Positions 16,298 to 25,508 of a stretch of 64,000 nucleotides of DNA are shown piece by piece (position 1 is the stretch's first letter; every line of letters starts with the position of its first letter). The stretch is from positions 62,001 through 126,000 of the forward strand of contig CAYZWU010000006.1 of the NCBI GenBank assembly GCA_964482235.1. Reading direction: 5' to 3'. The translations under genes and the position numbers were made by a program. The notes below the pieces were generated by a model that saw nothing but the letters and a program-made list of their open reading frames with translations, was not told the origin of the DNA and searched no databases. Origin of the DNA: CAYZWU01 sp964482235. Lineage in GTDB: Bacteria > Planctomycetota > B15-G4 > CAYZWU01.

Positions 16298-17095
16298 TCA
16301 GTTCTCTCCGTTGATCTCGGTCCACCAGGCTTTCCATTGTTCGGGATCGGGGCCGAAATCCTGGCCGGTGAGCCTTCCGAGGGACTTTTCCGCCTCCACG
16401 CGGACGAAGTCGGTCTCGTCGTCGAGGGCGTGAATCAGGATCTCCACCGCGTAGAGCGATCCAAGCTTCCCCAGCTCGTACGCCGCCTTGGACCTGAAGA
16501 ACGGATTGTCGCCTTCGAGGTCGGCCTCGCAGCGCTTGATCACGATGTGCGGCTCGAGCCGGCAGCCCTTGGGCACACCATGGTCTTCAGCCGGATCGAA
16601 CCCCGCGAAACCGGCCAGCAAATCGACGATCTCACCCAGGTTCACGTAGAGCCCGAGGGTGATCGCCGGAAGCAAGACCTCGCCGCCGATCCGGAATCGC
16701 GACACCACCGGAAGAGGGCGCTTAGGCTGCTGGCTGATGCCGAATCCGTAAAGCGTCGGGCCGATCTCCGACTCCTCGGACCCCCAGATCACCAGGTGGT
16801 TCAGCGATCCGGTGCTCGGCATGTATCGCCGCCCGAACCACTCCTCCCCCTCGAGCAGCGTGCACGCGCCGATCCCCGCGCCGAGGTAGTCGGTCACCTC
16901 GACCTTCGCGCCGATGCCGAGAGAGTAGGGGCAGGCGAACTTGACATCGAGCACGTCGGTGAGGTCGAGCGCCCGCTCCTTGACCGCGTCGAGCACGCCG
17001 CACCCGCAGAGCGGGAGGCCGAGGAGCCCGCAGAAGGAGATGCCGATCACGAGGCGAGCCGCAATCCGAAAGGCTGGGGATTTTCCGGAAATCAT
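16298..17095 (-). CDS. lipoprotein with C-terminal HEAT-like repeat
   Basis: 265 residues from the ATG at 17095, supported by the upstream purine tract GGGGGAAGG. An in-frame ATG at 17116 overlaps the stop of rfbG (ATGA) and would add seven residues. The signal peptide ends in LPLCGCG, a plausible lipobox. The middle has Gly- and hydrophobic-rich stretches (YSLGIGAKVEVTDYLGAGIG) suggestive of a small beta structure. The last 80 residues contain a HEAT-like helical repeat (AAYELGKLGS, then DFVRVEAEKSLGRL). The function is unknown. Tight coupling to rfbG suggests cotranscription rather than a shared pathway. Confidence 0.65.
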   Translation of the reverse strand: MISGKSPAFRIAARLVIGISFCGLLGLPLCGCGVLDAVKERALDLTDVLDVKFACPYSLGIGAKVEVTDYLGAGIGACTLLEGEEWFGRRYMPSTGSLNHLVIWGSEESEIGPTLYGFGISQQPKRPLPVVSRFRIGGEVLLPAITLGLYVNLGEIVDLLAGFAGFDPAEDHGVPKGCRLEPHIVIKRCEADLEGDNPFFRSKAAYELGKLGSLYAVEILIHALDDETDFVRVEAEKSLGRLTGQDFGPDPEQWKAWWTEINGEN

Positions 17096-17112
17096 TGCGA
17101 GCCTTCCCCCCC

Positions 17113-18234
17113 TCATGGCGTCCAGGCGGCCTTCTTTTTCACTGCTGCAGCAACGTAGTCCCGGATCTGAGCGAGGCAGATATCGTGCATGTCCGGCTTC
17201 TCCTCGGTCTGGAGACGCGACTTGTATTCCTTGAACCACGTCACGGTCTCGCGGAGCGCTTCCTCCCAGGTCCAGACGGGATGCCAGTCGAGCCGGCGCG
17301 CCGACTTGTCGCTGTTGAGCCAGATCGTCTCGGCCTGGTGCACCGGGCTCTGGGCGACGCGCGTCTCCGACTCCACGCCCCAGTACTCGAAGGCGCGCCG
17401 CGTCAAGATCTCGCACGTCACGTTCTGTTCGACGGGGGGGCCGAAGTTCCACGCCTCGGCAAACTCGTCGCCCCTGTCGAGAAGCAGGCTGCCGAGCCTC
17501 ATGTATCCGGCCAGGGGATCGAGGACCGTCTGCCAGGGCCGCACGCTGGCCGGCGTGTTCAGCACGAAGGGCCTGTCGTTGAGGAGGCTGCGGAAACAGT
17601 CGGGTATCAGGCGAAAGGGGGAGAAATCGCCCCCGCCGATCACGTTGCCCGACCGCGCCGTGGCCATGGCCACGGGTCGAAGGCTGAATCCCTTCTCCTT
17701 CCACGAAAGCCTGTAGGAGTTCACGGCCAGCTCGACCATCGCCTTGCTTGCCGAGTAGGGATCGTGCCCGCCCAGCCTGTCGGTCTCGCGAAATCCCACG
17801 GGCGTCTCCGTCTCCTCGTAGACCTTGTCCGTTGTGACGCAGACGAGAGCCCGGACCGATCCGGTCCTCCGGATCGCCTCGAGGAGGTTGACCGTGCCGC
17901 CCACGTTCGTGTCCATCGTTTCACCGGGCTCCTTGTAGGCGGCAAGCACGAGCGGCTGCGCCGCCAGATGAAAGACGATCTCCGGCTGCGCCTTCTTCAT
18001 GGCATCGAGTATCGCCGCCTTGTCGCGGATGTCGCCGCGCACGTGGCGGGTGATCTTCTCCTCGACGCGGCTGAGGGCGAAGTTGCGCGGCTCGATCGGC
18101 ATGTCGCGGCTGAATCCCGTGACACTGGCACCCAGTTCCGTGAGCCAGAGGGAGAGCCATGATCCTTTGAACCCGGTGTGCCCCGTCACGAGCACGGAGA
18201 GATCGTCATAGGCATTGTTGAAGATATTTTTCAT
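17113..18234 (-). CDS. rfbG: CDP-glucose 4,6-dehydratase
   Basis: 373 residues, full length for RfbG. It is an extended short-chain dehydrogenase: the NAD-binding motif is TGHTGFKGSW at about 17-26, followed by FHLAAQPLV. The active site appears as CVTTDKVYE, and YSASK carries the catalytic Tyr and Lys. The enzyme converts CDP-glucose to CDP-4-keto-6-deoxyglucose, the entry step to CDP-linked 3,6-dideoxyhexoses and related sugars for surface glycans. Its usual partner rfbF (glucose-1-phosphate cytidylyltransferase) and downstream genes are absent from this window. The stop overlaps an alternative start of the next gene. Confidence 0.93.
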   Translation of the reverse strand: MKNIFNNAYDDLSVLVTGHTGFKGSWLSLWLTELGASVTGFSRDMPIEPRNFALSRVEEKITRHVRGDIRDKAAILDAMKKAQPEIVFHLAAQPLVLAAYKEPGETMDTNVGGTVNLLEAIRRTGSVRALVCVTTDKVYEETETPVGFRETDRLGGHDPYSASKAMVELAVNSYRLSWKEKGFSLRPVAMATARSGNVIGGGDFSPFRLIPDCFRSLLNDRPFVLNTPASVRPWQTVLDPLAGYMRLGSLLLDRGDEFAEAWNFGPPVEQNVTCEILTRRAFEYWGVESETRVAQSPVHQAETIWLNSDKSARRLDWHPVWTWEEALRETVTWFKEYKSRLQTEEKPDMHDICLAQIRDYVAAAVKKKAAWTP

Positions 18235-18505
18235 GAAGGTCTCCTGGAAGCGATCGGGAGAAATTCACCTTACTATTTGGAAAAAATGTAGTTAACCCTT
18301 CGTGGGCTGTCAAAGAAATTCACCGACGGCCAAGGGCTTTTGCATCGGACCGACGAGGGATAGCGGGGAAGCCTCGGGACGGAAGCCGCAACACTTTTTG
18401 ACGTGACTGGTTGTGAAACCTCAGCGGCCGGCTATTGGGTTTTCGCTGAAATGGGGAAGGTGTCCGGATCGTAGTATTTCCATGAGCGAAGAAGGAGGAA
18501 GTCCA

Positions 18506-20287
18506 ATGCTCAGTCACATGAAGCAGACATTGCAGTGTGCCGCCGTCATCCTGCTGGCATTCGCCGGCGATCTTTCTGCCCAGCATCCGCGCCAGTCCGT
18601 CCTGATCGATCATACTCCTGGAAGCGATTCCGGTACGCCGGCAATCGTCAGCCGCGGTGAAGAGAGCGCCGTGGCTTTCATCGACGGTGCCAACCTCGGC
18701 GGCCCCTACGTTTTCGTGTCCACATCGGATGGACGAGGACTCAGCTGGTCCTCTCCTGTCCGTGTCGACTCCGACGCGACCCTGTCGGCAAAAAACCTTC
18801 AGGACAGCAGCATCGACCTCTTCGAAGATCGAATCTACGTCTGCTGGCAGGACATGCGCCACGGCAGTGCCGAGGTGTACTTCAATTTCTCCACCGACGG
18901 CGGCGTCACGTGGGCGGGCGAGCAGCTCATCGACAAGGGATACGGCGTCGGATCGGGAGGCATCTCGCGGTATGATATGGCCGTGAGCCCCGACACGATG
19001 GGGGGGGCTGACCATGTCTACTTCCTCTGCGCCACGTTCATTCCCGGTACGCTCAACGCCAATCTCTACTTCACCGCGTCCCATGACGGCGGCGGCACCT
19101 TCAGTCCTGCCGTGCACCTGCCGGCCGGCTACGGCGCTGGCTCGAACAGGGTCGATGACATCGACATCGAGGCGCGCGGCGGAACCAACGTCTTCGCCAT
19201 CTGGCAGGACAATCGCGCCGGTGCCGGAGCGACACAATACGATCTATTCTTCCAGTACAGCTCCACCGGAGGCGGAACCTGGCTCCCCTCGGACCGCGTG
19301 CTCAACTCCGTTGTCGGCGAGGCGAACGGTTCGATTGCACTGGCCGTGGAGGGGGGAGGGCATCTCATGGCCGTGTGGAACGACGAGCGTATCAGCGGCA
19401 GCGCGCTGCTCGACGAGGTGCGGTGCAACTACTCCTTGTCGGGTCCGTACGGCTGGCTCGGCACCGATATCCTGATCGGAAACTACACACCCGGCCTGGT
19501 CAATACGGGCAGCCTTGACGCCGTCGTCAACAACGGATTGATGGCCGTGGCCTGGACCGACAACCGCACCGGGGCTCTCGAGAGCTACGTCTCCGTATCC
19601 AGCACGGGCGGCGCCACCTGGTTCGAGCACCCTCTATCTCTCGGCGGTGCGAGCACGGTGAAGATCAAGGGCCACGACGACTACCTCGGCGTGTTCTGGG
19701 ATGAGCCCCTCGCTATGACTGTGATCCTGGGCTCCTTCTCCCGTGACGGCGGAAACACCTGGGATGCGCCTCTACCGGTCAGCCTGGCCAGCGGCGACTG
19801 CGAGTGGATGCAGGTGAACTACAACAACAGCTACGGGAATTTCCTGCTCGCCTGGCATTCCGACGATCTGGGAACAACCAGCAACGTCTATGTGGGCGGT
19901 GTCCGGCCAGCCACGCTCGAACCGGTCGGTACCTTCAAGGTGGGGGATGCCGTTCACTTCGAGGTCGATCACTTTCCCGCGGCCGAGGCAGGATGGTCGT
20001 TCGGTGTCCTTGTTTCAGGCGGAGCGGGAAGCTGGACGCTGCCCTTCGGAGACGGACGCGAGACCGGGCTTCTCAATGATACCTACTTGGTTTTCTCCAG
20101 GGCGAACATTCCCGGTTCCTTGTCGGGAACTGTGGATGCGGCCGGGCACGGTTTCACCCCTGATCTCGTTATTCCGTCCCTCGGGACACTCCCTACGTTT
20201 CACTGCGTCGGAGTCAGTTTCGACACGTCAAGCGGGATAACCCTGGGGGCGTTGACCGACATCGAGACAAGGACGGTACTTCCATGA
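18506..20287 (+). CDS. secreted sialidase-like (BNR) beta-propeller protein with C-terminal beta domain
   Basis: 593 residues from the ATG at 18506, chosen because GGAGGAAG lies just upstream and a signal peptide follows (LQCAAVILLAFAGDLSA). The body contains repeated Asp-box-like elements (STDGGVTWAG, SHDGGGTFS, SSTGGGTWL, SSTGGATWF, SRDGGNTWD) spaced as blades of a six-bladed propeller. I do not see a full set of sialidase catalytic residues, so it may only bind glycans. The last 110 residues form a beta domain (AAEAGWSFGVLVSGG, then LPFGDGRETGL) of a type I associate with secreted planctomycete proteins. It is divergent from rfbG. Confidence 0.75.
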   Translation: MLSHMKQTLQCAAVILLAFAGDLSAQHPRQSVLIDHTPGSDSGTPAIVSRGEESAVAFIDGANLGGPYVFVSTSDGRGLSWSSPVRVDSDATLSAKNLQDSSIDLFEDRIYVCWQDMRHGSAEVYFNFSTDGGVTWAGEQLIDKGYGVGSGGISRYDMAVSPDTMGGADHVYFLCATFIPGTLNANLYFTASHDGGGTFSPAVHLPAGYGAGSNRVDDIDIEARGGTNVFAIWQDNRAGAGATQYDLFFQYSSTGGGTWLPSDRVLNSVVGEANGSIALAVEGGGHLMAVWNDERISGSALLDEVRCNYSLSGPYGWLGTDILIGNYTPGLVNTGSLDAVVNNGLMAVAWTDNRTGALESYVSVSSTGGATWFEHPLSLGGASTVKIKGHDDYLGVFWDEPLAMTVILGSFSRDGGNTWDAPLPVSLASGDCEWMQVNYNNSYGNFLLAWHSDDLGTTSNVYVGGVRPATLEPVGTFKVGDAVHFEVDHFPAAEAGWSFGVLVSGGAGSWTLPFGDGRETGLLNDTYLVFSRANIPGSLSGTVDAAGHGFTPDLVIPSLGTLPTFHCVGVSFDTSSGITLGALTDIETRTVLP

Positions 20288-20319
20288 GGGAGACTGCATC
20301 GCGGCGCGATCCCGGGGCT

Positions 20320-21714
20320 TCAATGCTCGACAACGACCTTCACTGCGTCGGGATTCCGCGCCGCGGCCATCGCTGCGGGCAGATCGCCGGCCTCGAAGCG
20401 GTGGGTGATCAGGAGCCGTCCGAGATCGATCCCCTTCTCGATGAGTTTCTCAAGCATGGGCAGGGCCCGCGTGAAATCGCCGCATCGCGAGGTCGAGATC
20501 CGGAGCCCGCGCGCGGCCACGGTGTGAATGAGATCGCCGGCGGCGGCCTCGCCTGCTGCAACAAGGATCGTTCCCCTGGGACGGACGAAACCCTGCCGGC
20601 TCCGGTCCCAGGGACGCAAGGCCTGTTCGGCGCCGCGGCACGACGTTGCCACGACAACGTCCGCCTGGTCCGGATAGCGCGGCGCGCCATCAGCTGAAAG
20701 ATCGGCGGCGGAAAGAGAACGGGCCTCGAGGCCGCAGCTCTCGATCTCGGCGGCCACGGCACTGGGGAGATCGTCCTCGGCAAGGAGAGCCGTGCGGGCG
20801 CCCGCGGCAGCCAGGCTCTCGAGAGCGGTCCGGCTGTACGGTGCGAGGCCGATTTCATCCACAACCATCTCGGTGAGAAAACGGAATCCCATCGTCTCCA
20901 GTCCGGTGGTGGACTTGACGTGCACCTCGCGCCGCGCCGCGGAGAGCGCCGCCTCGAGGCCGCCTTGGCTGCCGGTGCATTCCACGGCCGCATCGACATC
21001 CCTGTCCTTGTCGGTCATGAGACGGTCCGCGCCGAGGCGCAGGGCGAGGTCGGCGCGCATTCGGTTGTTTTCCCTTGCCAGGATGTCGAATCCGAGCCCG
21101 CGCTCCTCGCGGATCGCCTTCAGCGCTGCAACGATGAGAAGCCCGAGCCTCCCCGTTCCGAAAACGGCCACCGTCGCGGCGTCGTCGAGATCGATCGTTT
21201 CTGCGGCGTGAAGGGCCGCGGCGAAAGGCTCGAGAAGAACGGCCGACTCGAGGGGCAGCGCGGCGGGGATGGGGATGATGTTCTTTCGCGGCACAAGGAT
21301 GAAGGGCCCGAATCCGCCGGGAAGCCTGTCGATCCCGAGCACCATCCTGTCAGGGCAGTGCGTCGGGAGACGCGCGCTGCAGAGCGGGCAGGCCGCCGCC
21401 TCGGCCGCGTCGGCGGCGAGGTGCGAGGCATTGATCTCCGCGGCGACGGCGCGTCCCGCCTCGTCCTCGGCAACGACCTCGTGCCCGATGATCTGGGGCA
21501 GGGGGAAGGGAAGAAAGCGGCGCGCCTGATCGGTGGAGCAGATGCCGCAGGCCACGGTCCGCAGCAGATCGTATCCGGGCGGCAGTTCGATCTGCTTTTT
21601 CCCCTGGCGCAGGATGATCCAGCCGTCCTGGACGCTGCCCTCGAAGGTGTAGTCCGCCTCTCGAAACGATCCGTCGGCAAGGAGCTCGAAAGCCGTGAAG
21701 GAGACCGGTTCCAT
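20320..21714 (-). CDS. zinc-type MDR dehydrogenase, long form
   Basis: 464 residues, about 100 longer than ordinary alcohol dehydrogenases. The catalytic-zinc region is present: CGICSTD, then IIGHEVVAED. The structural zinc site reads C-x2-C-x7-C (CPLCSARLPTHC); the first of the usual four cysteines is replaced by Ala, so that site may be incomplete. A Rossmann segment follows (VAVFGTGRLGLLIVAAL). It probably oxidises or reduces a polyol or sugar derivative with NAD(P). It is the downstream gene of a pair with the FAD oxidoreductase (13 bases apart), so the two may act on one pathway, possibly in nucleotide-sugar or glycan metabolism; that link is inference. Confidence 0.78.
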   Translation of the reverse strand: MEPVSFTAFELLADGSFREADYTFEGSVQDGWIILRQGKKQIELPPGYDLLRTVACGICSTDQARRFLPFPLPQIIGHEVVAEDEAGRAVAAEINASHLAADAAEAAACPLCSARLPTHCPDRMVLGIDRLPGGFGPFILVPRKNIIPIPAALPLESAVLLEPFAAALHAAETIDLDDAATVAVFGTGRLGLLIVAALKAIREERGLGFDILARENNRMRADLALRLGADRLMTDKDRDVDAAVECTGSQGGLEAALSAARREVHVKSTTGLETMGFRFLTEMVVDEIGLAPYSRTALESLAAAGARTALLAEDDLPSAVAAEIESCGLEARSLSAADLSADGAPRYPDQADVVVATSCRGAEQALRPWDRSRQGFVRPRGTILVAAGEAAAGDLIHTVAARGLRISTSRCGDFTRALPMLEKLIEKGIDLGRLLITHRFEAGDLPAAMAAARNPDAVKVVVEH

Positions 21715-21727
21715 TTTTGCTGTCCGT

Positions 21728-23053
21728 TTATGCTCCGGCGATCTCGTCCGCGATCCGCTTGCCGCTCAGGATCGAGTGATCCATGTTGAGGTACTCCCAG
21801 TCGCCGAATCGCCCGCAGGGGTGGATGTCCGCGTCGCGGCAGGCGCAATGCAGGGCGTCCACGTTTCGGCGGTGGTCGAGATCGTAGATCACGTAGGCCG
21901 GATCGAGAGTCTTGATCGACTCGTGAACGATCGTGTGTTCCTCATGGAGGATGCCCGTCTTCTTCAGGTCGGCCACGCACTGGGCGATCAGCTTCTTCGT
22001 GTCGCGGGGCCTGTAGGGCGACTCCGAGACCTCGCACATGATCGACTGGTGCCCCTCGGGCGCCATGGTCGGCGAGTAGAGATGGGGGAAGGAGATCCGG
22101 TGGAAGACCGTCTCCTCCAGAGGGTAGTAGACCCAGTGGAAGGGCGGCAGGTCCGGCCCGACGAGTCCGAGGTTCACCGTGTGCACCACGTTGTGGCGGA
22201 ACGCCTCGGCCGGCGGGGGCGGGGGATCGCCGGGCAGCTTCTCCGTCATCAGCCCCAGGAGCCTGGGCAGGGGGACGGTGGTGACGAGGGTGCCGTAGGG
22301 GATCTCGGAAAGCCTGCCGTCGCCGTCGGCGACGGTCAGCTTCTTCTTGATAGGGTCGATGGACCGCACATCGGTGCAGAGCGAGATCCGCCCCTCCAGG
22401 TGCGGCAGGAACCCGCGCGGCAGCGCCTCGATCCCGCCCTCCTTCGGGTACCAGAACTCGGAGTTGGGGCCGAACTTCTTCCTGGGCTCGCGGAGGGCCC
22501 CTTCGAGCACGTCGCGGACTTCCGGCCGGGGAACCCTCTCGGCTATCCAGTCGAAGTTCATCTCCTTCAGGTCCCAGGCCCAGACGCGCCTGTTGTAGGG
22601 GATCATGAAGTTCTTCGCGATCCCCTCGCCGAAGGTCCGGACGATCCACTCCTCGAAGTGCTTCGACTGCGAGGGCTCCTCCTTGCTGAAGGTGGCTTCG
22701 ATCAGGCCGATCAGGTTCTCCACGATCACCTCGCCCGGGAGGCCGAAGTTGTGAGCCTGATAGGGATACTCGGTGAAGGTGCCGTACGAATAGCAGTACG
22801 ACTCGCGGACCTGGGCCGCCCAGTTCCCCTCGAGAAGCACGTTCTTGATCAGGCTCGATGCGTACTCGTCACCCGAGTAGAGGATGTGGATCGAATGATC
22901 GAAGGAAAATCCGTTGACCGTCTCGGTGCGGCAGAGTCCCCCGGCGCGGCTGTTCCGCTCCAGCACGCGGGCGGCGATCCCCTTCTCCTTCAGGTGCCAG
23001 GCGCAGCTGAGCCCAGCCAGCCCGCTGCCGATGATCACCACGTCGTTCATCAT
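21728..23053 (-). CDS. FAD-dependent oxidoreductase, UDP-galactopyranose-mutase/protoporphyrinogen-oxidase-like
   Basis: 441 residues. The dinucleotide-binding motif is at the N-terminus (VVIIGSGLAGLSCAWHL, then the acidic residue in VLERNSRAGGLCRT). FSFDHSIHILYSG follows, a pattern shared with UDP-galactopyranose mutases and amine oxidases. The middle has YNRRVWAWDLKEMN, also seen in mutase-like proteins. The C-terminus has a second FAD-contact segment (GRFGDWEYLNMDHSILSG). It may act on a nucleotide sugar or isoprenoid substrate; the exact reaction is not clear. It is likely cotranscribed with the MDR dehydrogenase immediately downstream. Confidence 0.78.
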   Translation of the reverse strand: MMNDVVIIGSGLAGLSCAWHLKEKGIAARVLERNSRAGGLCRTETVNGFSFDHSIHILYSGDEYASSLIKNVLLEGNWAAQVRESYCYSYGTFTEYPYQAHNFGLPGEVIVENLIGLIEATFSKEEPSQSKHFEEWIVRTFGEGIAKNFMIPYNRRVWAWDLKEMNFDWIAERVPRPEVRDVLEGALREPRKKFGPNSEFWYPKEGGIEALPRGFLPHLEGRISLCTDVRSIDPIKKKLTVADGDGRLSEIPYGTLVTTVPLPRLLGLMTEKLPGDPPPPPAEAFRHNVVHTVNLGLVGPDLPPFHWVYYPLEETVFHRISFPHLYSPTMAPEGHQSIMCEVSESPYRPRDTKKLIAQCVADLKKTGILHEEHTIVHESIKTLDPAYVIYDLDHRRNVDALHCACRDADIHPCGRFGDWEYLNMDHSILSGKRIADEIAGA

Positions 23054-23399
23054 GACTTCCTGCTTACCTACATCGATGGCGCCCGCTTCGGAAAGTCGAG
23101 CTTACCTTTTGAAATAACAGAGGATAGGGATTTCTACCATCACCGCAGACCCCTTCCTCCAGCTTGGGGATCATCGGCAAGAGGTACATCAAAATCAAGT
23201 GAATTAATGCGACCCTGCGCGGATCGGCGAAAAGCGGCTCTACCCGCTCACGAGAAGTGCCGATTGATGATGCTATAACTTGCTTGATTCGCCCGGGGCG
23301 TCATCCCGTCGCGAGCCGAAGCGCCAACGTCCCTGACTTTTCGCCGTATCATTGCTTGTGAGCCCGTGGATCATCGACGGGCGGCAATCGGAGGTAGAT
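23054..23399. other. 346-base divergent intergenic region
   Basis: It separates the minus-strand oxidoreductase gene from the plus-strand protease gene and must contain both promoters. An AT-rich patch lies at about 23100-23145. I see no clear -35/-10 pair, hairpin or repeat. Confidence 0.4.
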
Positions 23400-24518
23400 A
23401 TGATGAAGTTCAAAGGACTTGTTGTCCTGTTGCTGATCGTCCCGGCAGTCTGGTTCGCGGGGCAGGGGGCGCTTTCCGTCCTCGCCGCAGGAAAGGCCGC
23501 CGTGGCCGCAGAGACCTGGAGCGACGACGAGGATGATGCCGGACTCTGCATCGAGGAGAAGAAGGTCATCGCCCTCTTCAAGCGGTGCTCGCCCTCAGTG
23601 GTTTTCATCACGAACAAGGCGCAGCGCCGCGTCTCGCTCTTCTCCCGGAACGTGACGGAGATCGCCCAGGGGATGGGGAGCGGCTTCGTCTGGGACAGGC
23701 AGGGGCACGTTGTGACCAACTCGCACGTGATCCTCGGCGCCAGCTCCATCTCCGTTACCCTGGCCGACGGGAGCGAATGGGAGGCGAAGCTGGTGGGCTA
23801 CGAGCCGGACAAGGACCTGGCGGTCCTGAAGATCGACGCGCCGGGCAGCAAGCTCGTTCCCATCGCGGTCGGGAAATCGGCCGGTCTCGAGGTCGGCCAG
23901 ACCGTCCTGGCCATCGGCAATCCCTTCGGCCTCGACCATACGCTCACCAAGGGGATCATCAGCGCCAAGGGACGCCAGATCCAGTCGTGGACCGGCCGCG
24001 CGATCACCGACGTGATCCAGACCGATGCGGCGATCAATCCCGGCAACTCGGGCGGACCGCTCCTCGACTCGAAGGGGAGGCTGATCGGTGTCAGCACGGC
24101 GCTCAAGAGCACGTCGGGCTCCAATGCGGGCATCGGCTTCGCCGTGCCGGCGGACACGGTGAATAGCATCGTTCCCTACCTGATCCGGTACGGCCGGGTC
24201 ATCACACCCGAGGACATGGGGATCGAGCTCCTGTCTGACTCGGACGCGAACCGGTTCGGCCTGAAGGGAGCCGTGATCCTCCGCGTGGCCGGCAACTCGG
24301 TGGCCGACCGTACCGGCCTGGAGGGCATCTACCTCGACCGGCGGCGCCAGATCGTGGTGGGCGACATCATCGTGGGCCTCGACGACAAGAAGGTCTTCAC
24401 CGGCGAGGACCTCTCCGACGCGCTCAAGGACTACAAGCCCGGCGACACCGTCGAGTTCCTGGTGAAGCGCGGCCGCGGCCAGTTCAGGAAGAAGATCACC
24501 CTGGTGAAGAGGGATTAG
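23400..24518 (+). CDS. HtrA/Deg-like periplasmic serine protease with one PDZ domain
   Basis: 372 residues from the ATG at 23400 (a second ATG follows directly); GGAGGT at 23390-23395 fixes this start over an upstream TTG. The signal peptide or anchor reads LVVLLLIVPAVWFAG. The trypsin-like domain shows the full triad: His109 in TNSHVILG, Asp139 in DKDLAVLK and Ser217 in GNSGGPLL. A single PDZ domain occupies about residues 270-365 (GDIIVGLDDKKVFTGEDL). Such proteins degrade or refold misfolded envelope proteins, often under envelope stress. There is only one PDZ, as in DegS-like members, but the membrane anchor could also be a cleaved signal. Confidence 0.92.
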   Translation: MMKFKGLVVLLLIVPAVWFAGQGALSVLAAGKAAVAAETWSDDEDDAGLCIEEKKVIALFKRCSPSVVFITNKAQRRVSLFSRNVTEIAQGMGSGFVWDRQGHVVTNSHVILGASSISVTLADGSEWEAKLVGYEPDKDLAVLKIDAPGSKLVPIAVGKSAGLEVGQTVLAIGNPFGLDHTLTKGIISAKGRQIQSWTGRAITDVIQTDAAINPGNSGGPLLDSKGRLIGVSTALKSTSGSNAGIGFAVPADTVNSIVPYLIRYGRVITPEDMGIELLSDSDANRFGLKGAVILRVAGNSVADRTGLEGIYLDRRRQIVVGDIIVGLDDKKVFTGEDLSDALKDYKPGDTVEFLVKRGRGQFRKKITLVKRD

Positions 24519-24609
24519 GGAGCGGCAGGCAATCGTCTGAGTGAACATTCCCTCTGATTCGGTTGAATGGTGGGAAAGTAGCAATTGATTTGCATCTATC
24601 TCTCAGGTT

Positions 24610-24638
24610 TGTCAAAAAACACGCGTTATTATTTGACA
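24610..24638 (+). promoter_or_regulatory. inverted-repeat operator candidate of the AbiE system
   Basis: TGTCAAA (24610-24616) and TTTGACA (24632-24638) are perfect inverted arms separated by 15 bases, with centres 22 bases apart. They end three bases before the first ATG of the antitoxin gene, in an AT-rich stretch suited to a promoter. AbiEi antitoxins are known to repress their operon by binding inverted repeats near the promoter, so this is the likely site; the assignment is inference. Confidence 0.5.
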
Positions 24639-24641
24639 TAA

Positions 24642-25508
24642 ATGAGAAATAGGACTAGAAATATTGCTACTATGTCGTACGAACTTCAAAATAAGCAGCC
24701 AGGGAAGTTAAGCGAGTTCCTATCGCAACATGCTGTTTTTACCATAACCGAGCTGGACGCTTTTCTCGCCACCCGGGGATCCGGTAATCCGAGCACCCGC
24801 AAATCACTCCTGGCTTATTATCTCAACAAGGGTCGAATCGTACGTGTGCGACGAGGGCTTTATGCGCCTGTTCCTCTAGGGATCGATCCAGTTTCATGCC
24901 CAGTGGATCCCTATCTTGTTGCAGCGAAAATGGTCGAGGATGCGGTTCTCGCATACCACACCGCTCTGGAGTTCCATGGGAAGGCCTATTCGCTCTTCAC
25001 AAGACTATTTTATCTGTCGTCCAGAAAGTCGCTTCCTCTCGATTTCCAATCTCATACATTCAGGTGCGTCCCGGTTCCCCGTGCACTTCGATCGGCAGGG
25101 AAGCAGATGTTTGGCGTGACCAGCCGCAAGAGCAACGGTGTGGAACTCAAGGTGACCACCCTTGAGCGAACCCTGGTCGACGTGATGGATCGCCCGGATC
25201 TATCCGGAAGCTGGGAAGAGATATGGCGGTCACTCGAATCGATCGAGTTTTTCGACCTCGATCAGGTCGTCAAGTACGCACTCATGATCAAAAATGCGAC
25301 CACAGTAGCCAAGGTGGGTTTCTTTCTGGAGCAGCACAGCGCGACCCTGATGGTGGAAAAGTCTCACTTGAGCCCTCTGCGAGAATTTATTCCGCGCCAA
25401 CCCCATTATCTCGAGAGAGCTGATCGCAGGGGATGCCGGTGGAATAAGAATTGGAACCTGATGATACCTGTCGAGATTCTGGATAGATCCTGGGGTGAAG
25501 TGCTGTGA
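24642..25508 (+). CDS. abiEi: AbiEi-family antitoxin of a type IV toxin-antitoxin system
   Basis: 288 residues from ATG 24642; an in-frame ATG at 24672 is an alternative, and neither has a good ribosome binding site. The N-terminal winged helix-turn-helix (about 18-75) reads FTITELDAFLATRG, then LAYYLNKGRIVRVRRGLYAPVP, the characteristic AbiEi pattern in which the last strand forms the wing. The C-terminal domain (about 85-285) resembles the AbiEi antitoxin domain with TLERTLVDVMDRPDLSGSWEE. The protein should autoregulate the operon and neutralise the AbiEii toxin without direct binding. Its stop overlaps the toxin start (GTGA, 25505-25508). GC is lower than in the flanking genes. Confidence 0.85.
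   Translation: MRNRTRNIATMSYELQNKQPGKLSEFLSQHAVFTITELDAFLATRGSGNPSTRKSLLAYYLNKGRIVRVRRGLYAPVPLGIDPVSCPVDPYLVAAKMVEDAVLAYHTALEFHGKAYSLFTRLFYLSSRKSLPLDFQSHTFRCVPVPRALRSAGKQMFGVTSRKSNGVELKVTTLERTLVDVMDRPDLSGSWEEIWRSLESIEFFDLDQVVKYALMIKNATTVAKVGFFLEQHSATLMVEKSHLSPLREFIPRQPHYLERADRRGCRWNKNWNLMIPVEILDRSWGEVL

Noticed and set aside
17096..17704. Upstream extension of the HEAT-repeat lipoprotein frame
   Set aside because: It lies within rfbG in another frame and places the lipoprotein signal in the middle of the protein.
18506..20287. Active sialidase
   Set aside because: Asp-box repeats support the propeller fold, but the arginine triad and catalytic Tyr/Asp could not be located with confidence.
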